From: Paenibacillus qinlingensis
GTDB taxonomy: Bacteria; Bacillota; Bacilli; Paenibacillales; NBRC-103111
Assembly (NCBI RefSeq): GCF_013204845.1
Contig: NZ_JABMKY010000041.1
Coordinates: 1 to 35,833 of the forward strand
Direction: 5' to 3'
Length of the DNA: 35,833 bases
Shown here: positions 16,221 to 25,130 of the stretch, in pieces
Numbering within the stretch: the stretch's first letter is position 1
How the letters are laid out: every line of letters begins with the position of its first letter
The notes under the pieces: model-generated
What the model was told of the DNA's origin: nothing
The model's database searches: none
What the model saw: the letters and a program-made list of their open reading frames with translations, nothing else
Position numbers and translations under genes: made by a program

Positions 16221-17564
16221 TTAATTTAAGTGAGTAGACCGTGCAGCGCGCATGCTGACTGCGGTATCTTTGGTTTGAGCGGTACGCTTTTGAACGAGAT
16301 GGTACACCACCCCAATCAATAGCCACGTTACGCCCATCCATAACGCGTCCTTATCCAACAATGATAGTAGATAGCCGATGAATCCGGCGCCTAGCAACGG
16401 AAGCGCCAGATACAAGATTGTTTGCTTCGGCGAGCGTTGGCGTTCTTTCAAATACTTTTGAGCAATGACAGATATATTGACGAAGAAGAAGGCGGTAAGG
16501 GCACCGAAATTGACGAATTTCACCGCGTTATCTAAGGAGATCACGAGTGCGAGCAACGAGACGACGCTAACGATCACAATGTTGAAAACCGGTGTGTTGA
16601 ACTTCGGATGTAGAAACGCAAACACTCGCTTCGGCAGCACGTTATCTCGACCTAGCACGAACAGGAGGCGTGACACGCTTGTAACGGACGATAATCCTTG
16701 TGTGAAGATGGCAAGAATTAAAACAGTGAGGAATACGGAGCTCAATGCGGCGCCGCCTACCATTTTTACAATTTCAAAGCCTGCAGAATCCATATGAACA
16801 AAAGTTAAATGCGGATACACGAGTTGCGTTAGGAAAGAGGGCACTAAGTATAGAACGCTAGCTGTAATGATAATGATCATAATGGCACGCGGAATGGTCT
16901 TCTCGGAATTGACTGTTTCTTCGGCCATTGTTGTCACCGTATCAAAGCCTAAGAAAGAGAAGCATATAATGGAGGCACCGACGAGAATGGTGGAGAAAGG
17001 CACATCCGTTTGTAGAAAAGGCTGTAGTGGGTGAATCTCACCAACACCAGATAAGTTGCGGAATAGGAAGAAACAGAACACAGCGATAAAAATAATTTGA
17101 ATCCAGACGAACAATTTACTGATATTTGCAGAGAATTTAATGCCAATGATATTGATGAAACCGAGGACGATGTTAAGTCCAATGATCCACACATATGCAG
17201 GAATGGATGGGAACTGCGCATGCAGATAGATGCCGAAGGTTAGGCAAGCGATGATAGGGGAGAAGAAATAGTCCAAGAGCAAGACCCAGCCTACGAGAAA
17301 TCCTAGATAGGGATGGATGCTTTTTTTGGTGTAGGTGTAGGCGGAACCTGAAGTGGGAAATACCTTCGACATCACACCATAGCTGTACGCGGTGAAGAAA
17401 ATAGCGATAAAGGCGAGCAGATAGGCTTGTGTTAACATGCCATGCGCATTCTCATAGGCGATCCCATAGATGGAGAAATAAATCATAGGGGTCATCCAAG
17501 CGAGTCCCATATAAACAACTTGGTACAAGCTTAGGGATTTACGTAGTGTGCCTTCAGTGGTCAT
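16221..17564 (-). CDS. APC-superfamily permease under guanidine-I riboswitch control (candidate guanidine transporter)
   Basis: A 447-residue membrane protein with about twelve hydrophobic segments. It has the amino acid-polyamine-organocation permease pattern: YQVVYMGLAWMTPMIYFSIY in the first helix region, FPTSGSAYTYTKKSI in helix 2-3, and FSFLGFDTVTTMAEET around helix 6. The basic C-terminal tail is cytoplasmic. The ATG start follows GAGGGAGTG. Its 5' leader carries a guanidine-I riboswitch, so expression should rise with guanidine. The divergent neighbour operon, controlled by a second such riboswitch, degrades guanidine. Import of guanidine is therefore the simplest role. Other cationic or amidine substrates, exchange, or export are not excluded. 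Confidence 0.85.
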   Translation of the reverse strand: MTTEGTLRKSLSLYQVVYMGLAWMTPMIYFSIYGIAYENAHGMLTQAYLLAFIAIFFTAYSYGVMSKVFPTSGSAYTYTKKSIHPYLGFLVGWVLLLDYFFSPIIACLTFGIYLHAQFPSIPAYVWIIGLNIVLGFINIIGIKFSANISKLFVWIQIIFIAVFCFFLFRNLSGVGEIHPLQPFLQTDVPFSTILVGASIICFSFLGFDTVTTMAEETVNSEKTIPRAIMIIIITASVLYLVPSFLTQLVYPHLTFVHMDSAGFEIVKMVGGAALSSVFLTVLILAIFTQGLSSVTSVSRLLFVLGRDNVLPKRVFAFLHPKFNTPVFNIVIVSVVSLLALVISLDNAVKFVNFGALTAFFFVNISVIAQKYLKERQRSPKQTILYLALPLLGAGFIGYLLSLLDKDALWMGVTWLLIGVVYHLVQKRTAQTKDTAVSMRAARSTHLN

Positions 17565-17619
17565 AGCGATAACACTCCCTCATCAGTGATTAATGTGAAC
17601 ACAGAAGAGATTTGTATGC

Positions 17620-17750
17620 AAAAAAGCCAAGGCGATATCTAGGTTACAGATATCTCCCGGGCTTTTATCCCTCCGTGAACACAGTGTTTAGCTGTGCGTC
17701 TCCTCTTGGTCCAGTCCGGGAATTAGGTTGCCCGCGGAACCCTAGAAAAC
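17620..17750 (-). promoter_or_regulatory. Guanidine-I (ykkC) riboswitch with terminator, upstream of the permease
   Basis: On the minus strand the conserved aptamer blocks occur in order: CTAGGGTTCCG (17735-17745), then GGACTGG and CAAGAGGAG, then ACGGAGGGATAAAAGCCCGG followed by GAGA. The 3' GCCCGGGAGATATCT segment can instead pair with AGATATCGCCTTGGC to form an intrinsic terminator ending in TTTTTT (17620-17625). The aptamer and terminator share GGGAGA, so ligand binding should favour read-through. Confidence 0.9.
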
Positions 17751-17900
17751 TTTGTATGTAATGTTTCGTGACTTTTATGTAAGGTGGTTAACCATTTTAT
17801 TTATGATGTTAGATATTTGTCGTTTGTGTAAGTTAATATAACACATAATTAGGGTTGTGAGAAGTATTTTACGTATATTAACTAAAATAACTTGAAGTTA

Positions 17901-17929
17901 TTGACATGAATCATCGTCGATGTTATGTT
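17901..17929 (+). promoter_or_regulatory. Sigma-A promoter of the guanidine degradation operon
   Basis: A perfect TTGACA (17901-17906) is separated by 17 bp from TATGTT (17924-17929), which is preceded by TG at the extended -10 position. The riboswitch begins about 25 bp downstream. An inverted repeat AATAACT/AGTTATT (17886-17902) touches the -35 and might be an additional control site. Confidence 0.75.
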
Positions 17930-17952
17930 TAATAACACAAACGAATACGATT

Positions 17953-18084
17953 GTTTACTAGGGTTCCGCCGGTAACATGCCGGGCTGGTCCGAGAGTAAA
18001 CCACTCTTGTGAAAGAGTGCCACGGAAGGATAAAAACCTGGGAGATATCACCAAGACAATGGGTCTTGTGATGTCTCCCTTTTT
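17953..18084 (+). promoter_or_regulatory. Guanidine-I (ykkC) riboswitch with terminator, upstream of cgdA
   Basis: The conserved blocks are CTAGGGTTCCG (17958-17968), GGGCTGGTCCGAGAG, CACGGAAGGATAAAAACC and GGGAGA (18040-18045). A terminator (18040-18084) uses the same GGGAGA: GGGAGATATCAC plus AAGAC pairs with GTCTTGTGATGTCTCCC, with one bulged C, and runs into five T. This gives the usual ON switch, in which guanidine stabilises the aptamer and prevents termination. Confidence 0.92.
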
Positions 18085-18115
18085 GTTTAAGCAAAAAGCG
18101 AAGGAGAGCGATAGC

Positions 18116-18835
18116 ATGGGGAACATTTGGAGCAAGGACATCGGGCCAGGGGATAAGTGGTCAGGAACGATTGGCAAAGGGAAGTTGATTCGATTGACTG
18201 CACTGGAAGCAGGTGCGAATGTGTCAATCCAGTTCTACCACGCGAAAGATCTGACGGAGCGTTACAATATGCCGGACACGCTCAAAGCACAGCATACCGC
18301 TCATTTAACTCGCGGCAATGTGCTGATGAGTGATAACGGCCGTGCGATGGTGAGTATCGTGGAAGACAGCTTAGGGTGGCATGATCCACTTAGCGGATAC
18401 ACAAGCCGAGCGGCAACAGATGCCAAGTACGGAACGACGAATTATCAAGAGCTACGTAATGATTGGCTGCGGAGCGGTCAAGAGAATTTCGCGGTTGAGC
18501 TGGTTCGCAACGGCTTGAGTATGCGGGATATGATGCCGGTGGTGAATCTATTTTCCAAAGTGATTGTGAATGACAACGGGGATATGCGGCTCAGCTTAGA
18601 ACACTGTCAAGCAGGGGCGACGGTCACTCTGAGAACAGAGTTAGATACTTTAGTCGTTCTGTCCAACACGCCGAACCCACTTGATCCAAGAGCGAGTTAT
18701 CCATCTGTGCCTGTCAAAATCGAAGTGCTCGCAGCATCACCCGTCAATGAAGACGATTATTGCTTGAATTATCGCCCGGAGAATCGCCGAGCTTTTGAAA
18801 ATACATGGGAATATCACACACTGTTAGGTTCTTAG
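18116..18835 (+). CDS. cgdA: Carboxyguanidine deiminase subunit A (formerly urea amidolyase-associated protein 1, UAAP1)
   Basis: A 239-residue DUF1989-family protein. With CgdB it should deiminate carboxyguanidine, the product of guanidine carboxylase, giving allophanate and ammonia. The family pattern is clear: GANVSIQFYHAKDLTERYNM, DTLKAQHTAHLTRGNVLMSD, then GWHDPLSGY and LVVLSNTPNPLDP. The ATG at 18116 is set by GAAGGAG; the frame is open upstream but that stretch is the riboswitch. At the position where CgdB has cysteine in TCGRHD, this subunit has leucine (L86, followed by GWHD). It is the first gene after the riboswitch and lies 30 bp before cgdB. Confidence 0.88.
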   Translation: MGNIWSKDIGPGDKWSGTIGKGKLIRLTALEAGANVSIQFYHAKDLTERYNMPDTLKAQHTAHLTRGNVLMSDNGRAMVSIVEDSLGWHDPLSGYTSRAATDAKYGTTNYQELRNDWLRSGQENFAVELVRNGLSMRDMMPVVNLFSKVIVNDNGDMRLSLEHCQAGATVTLRTELDTLVVLSNTPNPLDPRASYPSVPVKIEVLAASPVNEDDYCLNYRPENRRAFENTWEYHTLLGS

Positions 18836-18865
18836 TAGAAACGATTAACAGGAGGAGGAACGAAA

Positions 18866-19516
18866 ATGGCCGTTTTTAATCGAGTAGAAAGCCCTCGTTT
18901 AGTGGAGGATGCGATATATAGTGAAGTGGTTCAAGCAGGGGATGGCTGGATGCGTGTCCTGAAGCCAGGACAAGTGATGCGGATCGTGGATCTGGAGGGC
19001 AATCAGGCTGCAGACACATTGTTCTATGATGCGGAGAATCCCGAGGATCACTACAGTGCAGTGGCGACGATCACAGGACAAAGCAATATCTACTTGAGCA
19101 CAGGTTCCATCTTAAGAGCCGAGTCAGGCAAGGCATTGCTTACAATCGTAGCTGACACCTGCGGACGTCATGATACCGTCGGCGGGTCCTGCTCGGCACA
19201 AAGCAATACTGTGCGTTACTCGCACGATAAGCTGTCGATGCACAACTGTCGTGATACATTCATGCTCCAGCTAGCTGGGCAAGACGGTGTATATACGAAG
19301 CGCGATCTAGCGCCAAATATTAATTTCTTCATGAATGTACCCGTGACACCGGATGGCAGCTTGAAATTCGATGACGGCGTATCAGCCCCTGGCTGCTATG
19401 TCGAAATGCAGTCCATTGGCAGCACCATGGCACTGATCAGCAATTGTCCGCAGCTTAATAATCCATGTAATGCTTATAACCCGACACCGATACAGGTGCT
19501 TATCTGGGATAAATAA
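18866..19516 (+). CDS. cgdB: Carboxyguanidine deiminase subunit B (formerly UAAP2)
   Basis: A 216-residue DUF1989-family partner of CgdA in the deimination of carboxyguanidine. Hallmarks are MRIVDLEGNQAADTLFYDAE, NIYLSTGSIL, ADTCGRHDTVGGSCSAQSNT (C99 and H102, likely metal or active-site ligands), NINFFMNVPVTPDG and LISNCPQLNNPCN. The ATG follows a strong AGGAGGAGG. The two subunits are homologous and adjacent, which suggests an old duplication and a heteromeric enzyme. A 112-bp gap separates it from the carboxylase gene, without a clear terminator. Confidence 0.9.
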   Translation: MAVFNRVESPRLVEDAIYSEVVQAGDGWMRVLKPGQVMRIVDLEGNQAADTLFYDAENPEDHYSAVATITGQSNIYLSTGSILRAESGKALLTIVADTCGRHDTVGGSCSAQSNTVRYSHDKLSMHNCRDTFMLQLAGQDGVYTKRDLAPNINFFMNVPVTPDGSLKFDDGVSAPGCYVEMQSIGSTMALISNCPQLNNPCNAYNPTPIQVLIWDK

Positions 19517-19628
19517 CCGAAATAAACAGCTACCCCGTGCAATTAGGACGAGTGTGTTTATGGAGAAATATAGCCAATTTATGATGTGAAACATATACGT
19601 TCTACTATTTGAACATAAATGCGAAGGA

Positions 19629-22600
19629 GTGGTTACGATGTTTACGAAAGTGCTAATTGCGAACCGTGGAGCCATCGCTGTACGTATCGAGCGTACATTG
19701 CGCAAACTGGGAGTTCAATCGGTGGCTGTCTATACAGCGGCAGATCAAGATAGTTTACATGTAGATGGAGCCGATGAAGCTGTACTGATCGGTGAGGGGC
19801 CAGCGAAGTCGAGTTACTTGAATACAGAGCTGATTCTCCAAACAGCGCTCGAAACCGGTGCGCAAGCGATCCATCCCGGGTATGGCTTCTTGAGTGAGAA
19901 TGCGGATTTCGCTCGTGCTTGTCGCGAGCATGGCATTGTATTCATCGGACCGACTCCGGAACAAATGGAGATGTTCGGACTCAAGCATTCCGCGCGTGAG
20001 ATTGCTGAAAGAGCAGGTGTTCCGATGCTGCCAGGTACTCCGTTAATCACGGAGCTGGAGGAAGCATTAACAGAAGCAAAACGCATTGGCTATCCTGTTA
20101 TTCTAAAAAGTACAGCAGGCGGCGGCGGTATCGGCATGCGCGTATGTGCAGATGAAGCCACGCTGAGCTCTGCCTACGATGGCGTACGCCATTTGGCCGA
20201 AACGAATTTCAAAAACGGAGGCATGTTCCTCGAGAAATATATTGCCCGTGCTCGTCACGTTGAAGTACAGATTTTCGGCAACTCCTTAGGCGAGGTCGTA
20301 ACTCTAGGGGAACGTGATTGCTCCATCCAACGTCGTAATCAGAAGGTCATTGAAGAGAGCCCAGCTCCGAACCTGTCGGACGAAGTACGTGAGGCGATGT
20401 TCGCTTCGGCGAAACGTTTGGCAGCAGAAGTAGGTTACCGCAGTGCTGGAACCGTTGAGTATCTCTACGATCCAGAAACGTGTGAGTTTTACTTCTTGGA
20501 AGTGAACACTCGCCTTCAAGTGGAGCATGGTGTGACAGAAGAAGTACTCGGCATTGATCTCGTGGAGTGGATGGTGCGCGAAGCGGCACTTGAGTTGAAC
20601 GATTTAGGGTCGCTGATCCGCAAACCCGAAGGCCATAGTATCCAAGCGCGGATTTACGCGGAGGATTGCCTTCAGCAGTTCCGTCCGAGTGCAGGGCAGT
20701 TGGATCGCGCTGTTTTCTCTAATGAAGCACGTAATGAGACATGGGTTCGCGATGGTCTAACTGTAACGACACTCTATGACCCGATGCTGGCTAAAATCAT
20801 TGTCCATGGCAAAGACCGCTTAGACGCGATCCATAAATTAGTAGAAGCTCTCGCTGAAACGCGCATGTACGGATTAACGACAAATTTGCAGTATGTACGT
20901 GCGCTTCTGCAAGAAGAAGCTTGCCTCACGGGTAATGTTTACACGCAATTATTGAATACGTTTGAGCCTACAGAACGTGCTCTTGAAGTCGTCGATGGCG
21001 GTATTCAAACAACCGTGCAAGACTTCCCAGGCCGAATTCGCCATTGGGATGTCGGTGTACCGCCTTGTGGGCCAATGGATCCACTGTCGTTCCGTATCGG
21101 GAACAAGCTGCTTGGCAATGCCGACGATGCACCTGGTCTTGAAATGACCCTGCGTGGCGGCTCCTACAAGTTCCGCAGCGATATGTGGTTCTGCATAACT
21201 GGTGCGGATATGCAAGCTGAGCTCGATGGGGAAACGGTTGCTACGTATCGACCTGTCCATGCCACGCAAGGGCAAGTGCTGAGCTTTGGCGAAGCCAAAG
21301 AGGGCATGCGCACGTATTTATTGATCGGCGGCGGACTCGATATGCCGAAGCTTCTAGGCAGCTCGTCCACGTTTACGTTGGGCGGCTTCGGGGGGCACGG
21401 CGGACGTGCACTTCGTACGGGCGATGTGCTTGGGGTCAATGAAGGCGGAGAGAACCGTGTGCAAGACGTTTACGAATTAGCCCAGGATCATCGCCCTGGC
21501 ATGACACGCGAGTGGACGATTGGGGTCGTTCCTGGACCGCATTGTACAGGTGAGTTTTTGCGGACGGAGTATCTGGATCAACTGACAGAAACGAGCTGGG
21601 AAGTGCATTTTAACTCCTCTCGAACGGGCGTTCGTTTGAAAGGGCCTGCTCCGCTATGGACACGTGAAGATGGCGGTGAAGCGGGACTTCACCCTTCGAA
21701 TATTCATGATAATGCCTACGCGATCGGTACGCTGGATTTGACCGGTGATATGCCGATTCTGCTTGGACCAGATGGACCGAGTCTTGGCGGTTTCGTATGT
21801 CCGGTGACGACAGCGTCGGCTGAATTCTGGAAGCTAGGTCAGCTGCACCCTGGTGACTCGATCCGTTTTCACCTGCTGACGCTTCCTGAAGCCGAGGCAC
21901 TGCGTGATCTGCAAGAGAGCAACTTGCGTGCGATTGGCGAGGGGCATTTTGACCAACTAGTACATGTGCAATTGCCTGTTGTGAATGAGGAGATTACGCC
22001 GGAATATCCGCGACTTTTTCATGAAGTAGAGAACCGTCGCTTCCCAATCACGATCCGCTGCTGTGGGGATCAAAACTTGCTCGTCGAATACGGTGAGCTT
22101 GAGCTGGATTTGCTGCTTCGCTTCCAAGTGCAGGCTTTGATGCAGGCGATTGTGGAAAGTGGTTCGATTCCCGTGTTGGATCTGACGCCGGGGATTCGCT
22201 CCTTGCAAATTCATATTGACCCGTCGCAAATCACAGTAACGGAGGCATGCCGTAAGGTCGTCGAGATTGATGCTGCTCTCCCTCCTTTGGAACAGTTCCG
22301 AGTGCCTTCCCGTATTGTGCGCTTGCCATTGTCATGGGATGATCCAGCAACGCAGCTTGCGATCGAACGGTATCAACAAGGGGTGCGCCCGGATGCGCCT
22401 TGGTGCCCGAGCAACTTAGAATTCATTCAACGAATTAATGGATTAGACACCATAGATGAAGTGAAGAAAATCGTATATGAAGCGAACTACCTCGTACTGG
22501 GGTTAGGGGATGTGTACTTAGGGGCTCCTGTGGCAACACCGGTTGATCCTCGTCATCGTCTCGTCACAACGAAATATAACCCTGCTCGTACATGGACACC

Positions 22601-23261
22601 AGAAAATGCCGTCGGTATCGGCGGTGCCTACATGTGTGTGTATGGGATGGAAGGCCCAGGTGGATATCAATTCGTAGGACGCACCATTCAAATGTGGAAT
22701 CGTCTGCGCTCAACGGAGAGTTTTCAGGCGGGTAAGCCTTGGTTGTTGAGATTTTTTGATCAAATCCAGTTCTACGAAGTAAGTGCGGAAGAGCTGCTGC
22801 AATTGCGTGAGGACTTCCCTCGCGGCCGTTATGAGGCTGACATTCAAGAGACGACGTTTGATTTAGGTGAATATCTACAATTTTTAAGCTCTATAGAAGA
22901 AACAACGGATACGTTCCGTATCCAGCAGCGTGAAGCGTTCAATGAAGAACGCGAGAGTTGGAAAGCGAAAGGGTTAGCTGAATATGTCTCCGAGCAGGAG
23001 ACAGGTGATGTTGCACCAGAAGATGAGTTGCCAGCAGGAACAGTTGCGGTTCGTGGTATTATGCCAGGAAGTGTTTGGAAAGTGTTGGTATCCCCAGGGG
23101 AACAAGTGAAGAAGGGCGACCAACTGGCGATCCTCGAAAGTATGAAAATGGAGTTCCCGCAGCACGCGCCTTGTGATGGTTATGTTTCCATGATTGGCGT
23201 TAAGCCGGGTGATCAGGTGCATGCCGGACAATTAATTCTAGGTATTGCACAATCTGCGTAA
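19629..23261 (+). CDS. Guanidine carboxylase (urea carboxylase-like biotin enzyme)
   Basis: A 1210-residue single-chain biotin-dependent carboxylase using ATP and bicarbonate. Residues 1-450 are biotin carboxylase (KVLIANRGAIAVRIERTLRK; ATP-grasp glycine loop GGGGIG near 161-166; EVNTRLQVEHGVTEE). About 453-770 is the KipA/AHS2-like part (GGIQTTVQDFPGR). About 800-1010 is the KipI/AHS1-like part, followed by a region with GGAYMCVYGMEGPGGYQFVG. Residues about 1138-1207 are the biotin carrier domain with ESMKME; K1173 is the biotinylated lysine. This order is that of urea carboxylase. Linkage to cgdAB and guanidine-I riboswitches indicates guanidine as the physiological substrate. The start is supported by GAAGGAG. 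atzF follows after 18 bp. Confidence 0.92.
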   Translation: MVTMFTKVLIANRGAIAVRIERTLRKLGVQSVAVYTAADQDSLHVDGADEAVLIGEGPAKSSYLNTELILQTALETGAQAIHPGYGFLSENADFARACREHGIVFIGPTPEQMEMFGLKHSAREIAERAGVPMLPGTPLITELEEALTEAKRIGYPVILKSTAGGGGIGMRVCADEATLSSAYDGVRHLAETNFKNGGMFLEKYIARARHVEVQIFGNSLGEVVTLGERDCSIQRRNQKVIEESPAPNLSDEVREAMFASAKRLAAEVGYRSAGTVEYLYDPETCEFYFLEVNTRLQVEHGVTEEVLGIDLVEWMVREAALELNDLGSLIRKPEGHSIQARIYAEDCLQQFRPSAGQLDRAVFSNEARNETWVRDGLTVTTLYDPMLAKIIVHGKDRLDAIHKLVEALAETRMYGLTTNLQYVRALLQEEACLTGNVYTQLLNTFEPTERALEVVDGGIQTTVQDFPGRIRHWDVGVPPCGPMDPLSFRIGNKLLGNADDAPGLEMTLRGGSYKFRSDMWFCITGADMQAELDGETVATYRPVHATQGQVLSFGEAKEGMRTYLLIGGGLDMPKLLGSSSTFTLGGFGGHGGRALRTGDVLGVNEGGENRVQDVYELAQDHRPGMTREWTIGVVPGPHCTGEFLRTEYLDQLTETSWEVHFNSSRTGVRLKGPAPLWTREDGGEAGLHPSNIHDNAYAIGTLDLTGDMPILLGPDGPSLGGFVCPVTTASAEFWKLGQLHPGDSIRFHLLTLPEAEALRDLQESNLRAIGEGHFDQLVHVQLPVVNEEITPEYPRLFHEVENRRFPITIRCCGDQNLLVEYGELELDLLLRFQVQALMQAIVESGSIPVLDLTPGIRSLQIHIDPSQITVTEACRKVVEIDAALPPLEQFRVPSRIVRLPLSWDDPATQLAIERYQQGVRPDAPWCPSNLEFIQRINGLDTIDEVKKIVYEANYLVLGLGDVYLGAPVATPVDPRHRLVTTKYNPARTWTPENAVGIGGAYMCVYGMEGPGGYQFVGRTIQMWNRLRSTESFQAGKPWLLRFFDQIQFYEVSAEELLQLREDFPRGRYEADIQETTFDLGEYLQFLSSIEETTDTFRIQQREAFNEERESWKAKGLAEYVSEQETGDVAPEDELPAGTVAVRGIMPGSVWKVLVSPGEQVKKGDQLAILESMKMEFPQHAPCDGYVSMIGVKPGDQVHAGQLILGIAQSA

Positions 23262-23279
23262 GGGAGAGGTGAAGGAGCT

Positions 23280-25130
23280 ATGGGAGAGCGAATAGACGGA
23301 GAACGAATTAGTAGTGATGAGTTGGAAAAAGAATTGACCCTATCTTACTTGCGTGAAAAGTATGAAGCGGGCGCATTATCGCCGCAGGAAGTCATGGCGA
23401 TCATTGTAGAGCGTTCCATCGCAGATGCTGACATGAACATTTGGATTACGCCGCCGACGATGGATGCGATTCAGCCGTATTTGGACCGGTTGACATCTCT
23501 CTCGCTGGCGGATGCACCGCTGTGGGGGATTCCCTTCGCGATCAAAGATAACATTGATCTCGCTGGTATTCCGACGACGGCAGCTTGCGCAGAATATGCG
23601 TTTACGCCGGATGAGGATGCGGGTGTCGTGGAGAGATTGATTGCGGCTGGCGCCATTCCTGTAGGCAAAACCAATCTCGATCAGTTCGCTACAGGCTTAG
23701 TTGGCGCTCGCAGTCCTTACGGGGACGCGCATAACGCCTTGCGTCCTGAACTGATCAGCGGCGGCTCCAGCTCCGGCTCGGCCGTTAGTGTAGCCCGTGG
23801 CCAAGTGGTTTTCTCACTTGGCACAGATACAGCGGGCTCCGGCCGTGTGCCGGCCGCGCTGAATCGCCTAGTCGGCTATAAGTCGAGTCTCGGCGCATGG
23901 CCGACCAAAGGGGTCGTGCCAGCCTGTGCGAGCCTCGACTGTGTCACGGTCTTCGCGCATTCTCTAGCGGATGCGCTTGTTGTAGACAGCGTGGTTCGAG
24001 GCGTCCACGCGGAAGATCCATGGTCCCGCAACGTGGTGCGCAAGCCGGCGGGACTGCCTTCTCGCGTGTTATTGCCAAGTGGCGAGCTTGGCTTCTATGG
24101 GCCTTACGCTGCGGAGTATCGTGCAGCGTGGCTGCAGGCTGTTGAGCAGGTGCGTGAGGTTAGTCTGCGTGAAGGTATTTTGATTGAAGAGGTAGATGTT
24201 GAATTATTCGCCCAAGCTGCGGCGATCTTATATGAAGGTCCTTGGGTGGCTGAACGTTGGGCAGATATTGGGCCGTTTATTGAAGCGAATCCTGGCGTAG
24301 CTTATCCCGTGACGGAGAAGATATTACGCTCGGGCGCAGCTGCTGAGTATGATGCGGCATCTGTATTTATTGCCATGCATAAGCTTCAACAGTATAAGCT
24401 GGAAGCTCGAAAGCTGCTTCAGGATGCTGTGCTTGTGATGCCAACCTGTGGTGGCACGTGGACGCGCGAGCAAGTTCTTGCCGACCCGATCAGCACGAAT
24501 CGCGATATGGGTCGCTATACGAACCATTGCAACCTGCTGGATCTGTGCGCAGTGGCTGTGCCTGCGGGCGATGCAACACCGGAGACGCCTTTTGGGATTA
24601 CCCTCTTCGCGGTGGCGGAAGAGGAGGGGCTGATTTGTGGGGCGGCGGAGTTGTTCATCGCTGGCGCTGAGCAAGATGTGGCGAAGGCGGAGGTTGCTGC
24701 GGGTGCAAGTGCAAGTGCAAGTACAAGTGAGGATAGCGCCACCGCTGCGCAAACGACGCTCGTTGCGGTTTGCGGGCTGCACATGCGTGGCTACCCGCTG
24801 GAGAAACAGATGCAAGGCTGCGGAGCGCGGTTCATCCGGGAGGATGAATCCGCGGCGAAGTACAGCCTTGTGAAGCTGCCGACATCCCCTGCGAAGCCGG
24901 GGATGATCAAGCAACAGCAGGGTGGCGCAGCCATCCTGCTGGAGATTTGGGAGATGCCGCTCGAGGCATTCGGGGGCTTTGCGGCAGCGATCCCGGCTCC
25001 GCTCGGGATCGGCAAGGTTGAGCTCCGGGACGGCACGGAAGTCCCGGGCTTCGTTTGTGAGGCTTACGCGGCTGAAGGCGCGGAAGATGTGACGGCGTTG
25101 CGTAGTTGGCGCAACGTGGTGCCTTTGTAG
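23280..25130 (+). CDS. atzF: Allophanate hydrolase
   Basis: A 616-residue enzyme that hydrolyses allophanate to ammonia and CO2, the last step of the guanidine route. The amidase-signature triad is present: K89 in AIKDN, cis-serine S163 in SGGSSSGSA and nucleophile S187 in DTAGSGR, spaced as in the characterised AtzF (offset by two). The C-terminal domain (about 490-616) has the AtzF features VCGLHMRGYPLE and VPGFVCE. Between them, about 470-490, lies a low-complexity Ala/Ser linker encoded by repeated GCAAGT units. The ATG has GAAGGAG very close and a second purine block slightly upstream. It is the last gene of the riboswitch-controlled operon and is followed by a strong terminator. Confidence 0.92.
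   Translation: MGERIDGERISSDELEKELTLSYLREKYEAGALSPQEVMAIIVERSIADADMNIWITPPTMDAIQPYLDRLTSLSLADAPLWGIPFAIKDNIDLAGIPTTAACAEYAFTPDEDAGVVERLIAAGAIPVGKTNLDQFATGLVGARSPYGDAHNALRPELISGGSSSGSAVSVARGQVVFSLGTDTAGSGRVPAALNRLVGYKSSLGAWPTKGVVPACASLDCVTVFAHSLADALVVDSVVRGVHAEDPWSRNVVRKPAGLPSRVLLPSGELGFYGPYAAEYRAAWLQAVEQVREVSLREGILIEEVDVELFAQAAAILYEGPWVAERWADIGPFIEANPGVAYPVTEKILRSGAAAEYDAASVFIAMHKLQQYKLEARKLLQDAVLVMPTCGGTWTREQVLADPISTNRDMGRYTNHCNLLDLCAVAVPAGDATPETPFGITLFAVAEEEGLICGAAELFIAGAEQDVAKAEVAAGASASASTSEDSATAAQTTLVAVCGLHMRGYPLEKQMQGCGARFIREDESAAKYSLVKLPTSPAKPGMIKQQQGGAAILLEIWEMPLEAFGGFAAAIPAPLGIGKVELRDGTEVPGFVCEAYAAEGAEDVTALRSWRNVVPL

Noticed and set aside
17951..18115. N-terminal extension of CgdA upstream of 18116
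   Set aside because: The frame is open, but this stretch is the guanidine-I aptamer and its terminator. A proper ribosome binding site precedes the ATG at 18116.
24324..24914. 196-residue minus-strand protein opposite atzF
   Set aside because: It is antisense to a gene with intact catalytic residues and domains. The long frame reflects the GC-rich codon use of atzF.
19629..25130. Urea amidolyase for urea degradation
   Set aside because: The carboxylase and hydrolase alone would fit urea use, but two guanidine-I riboswitches and the cgdAB pair make guanidine the better substrate.
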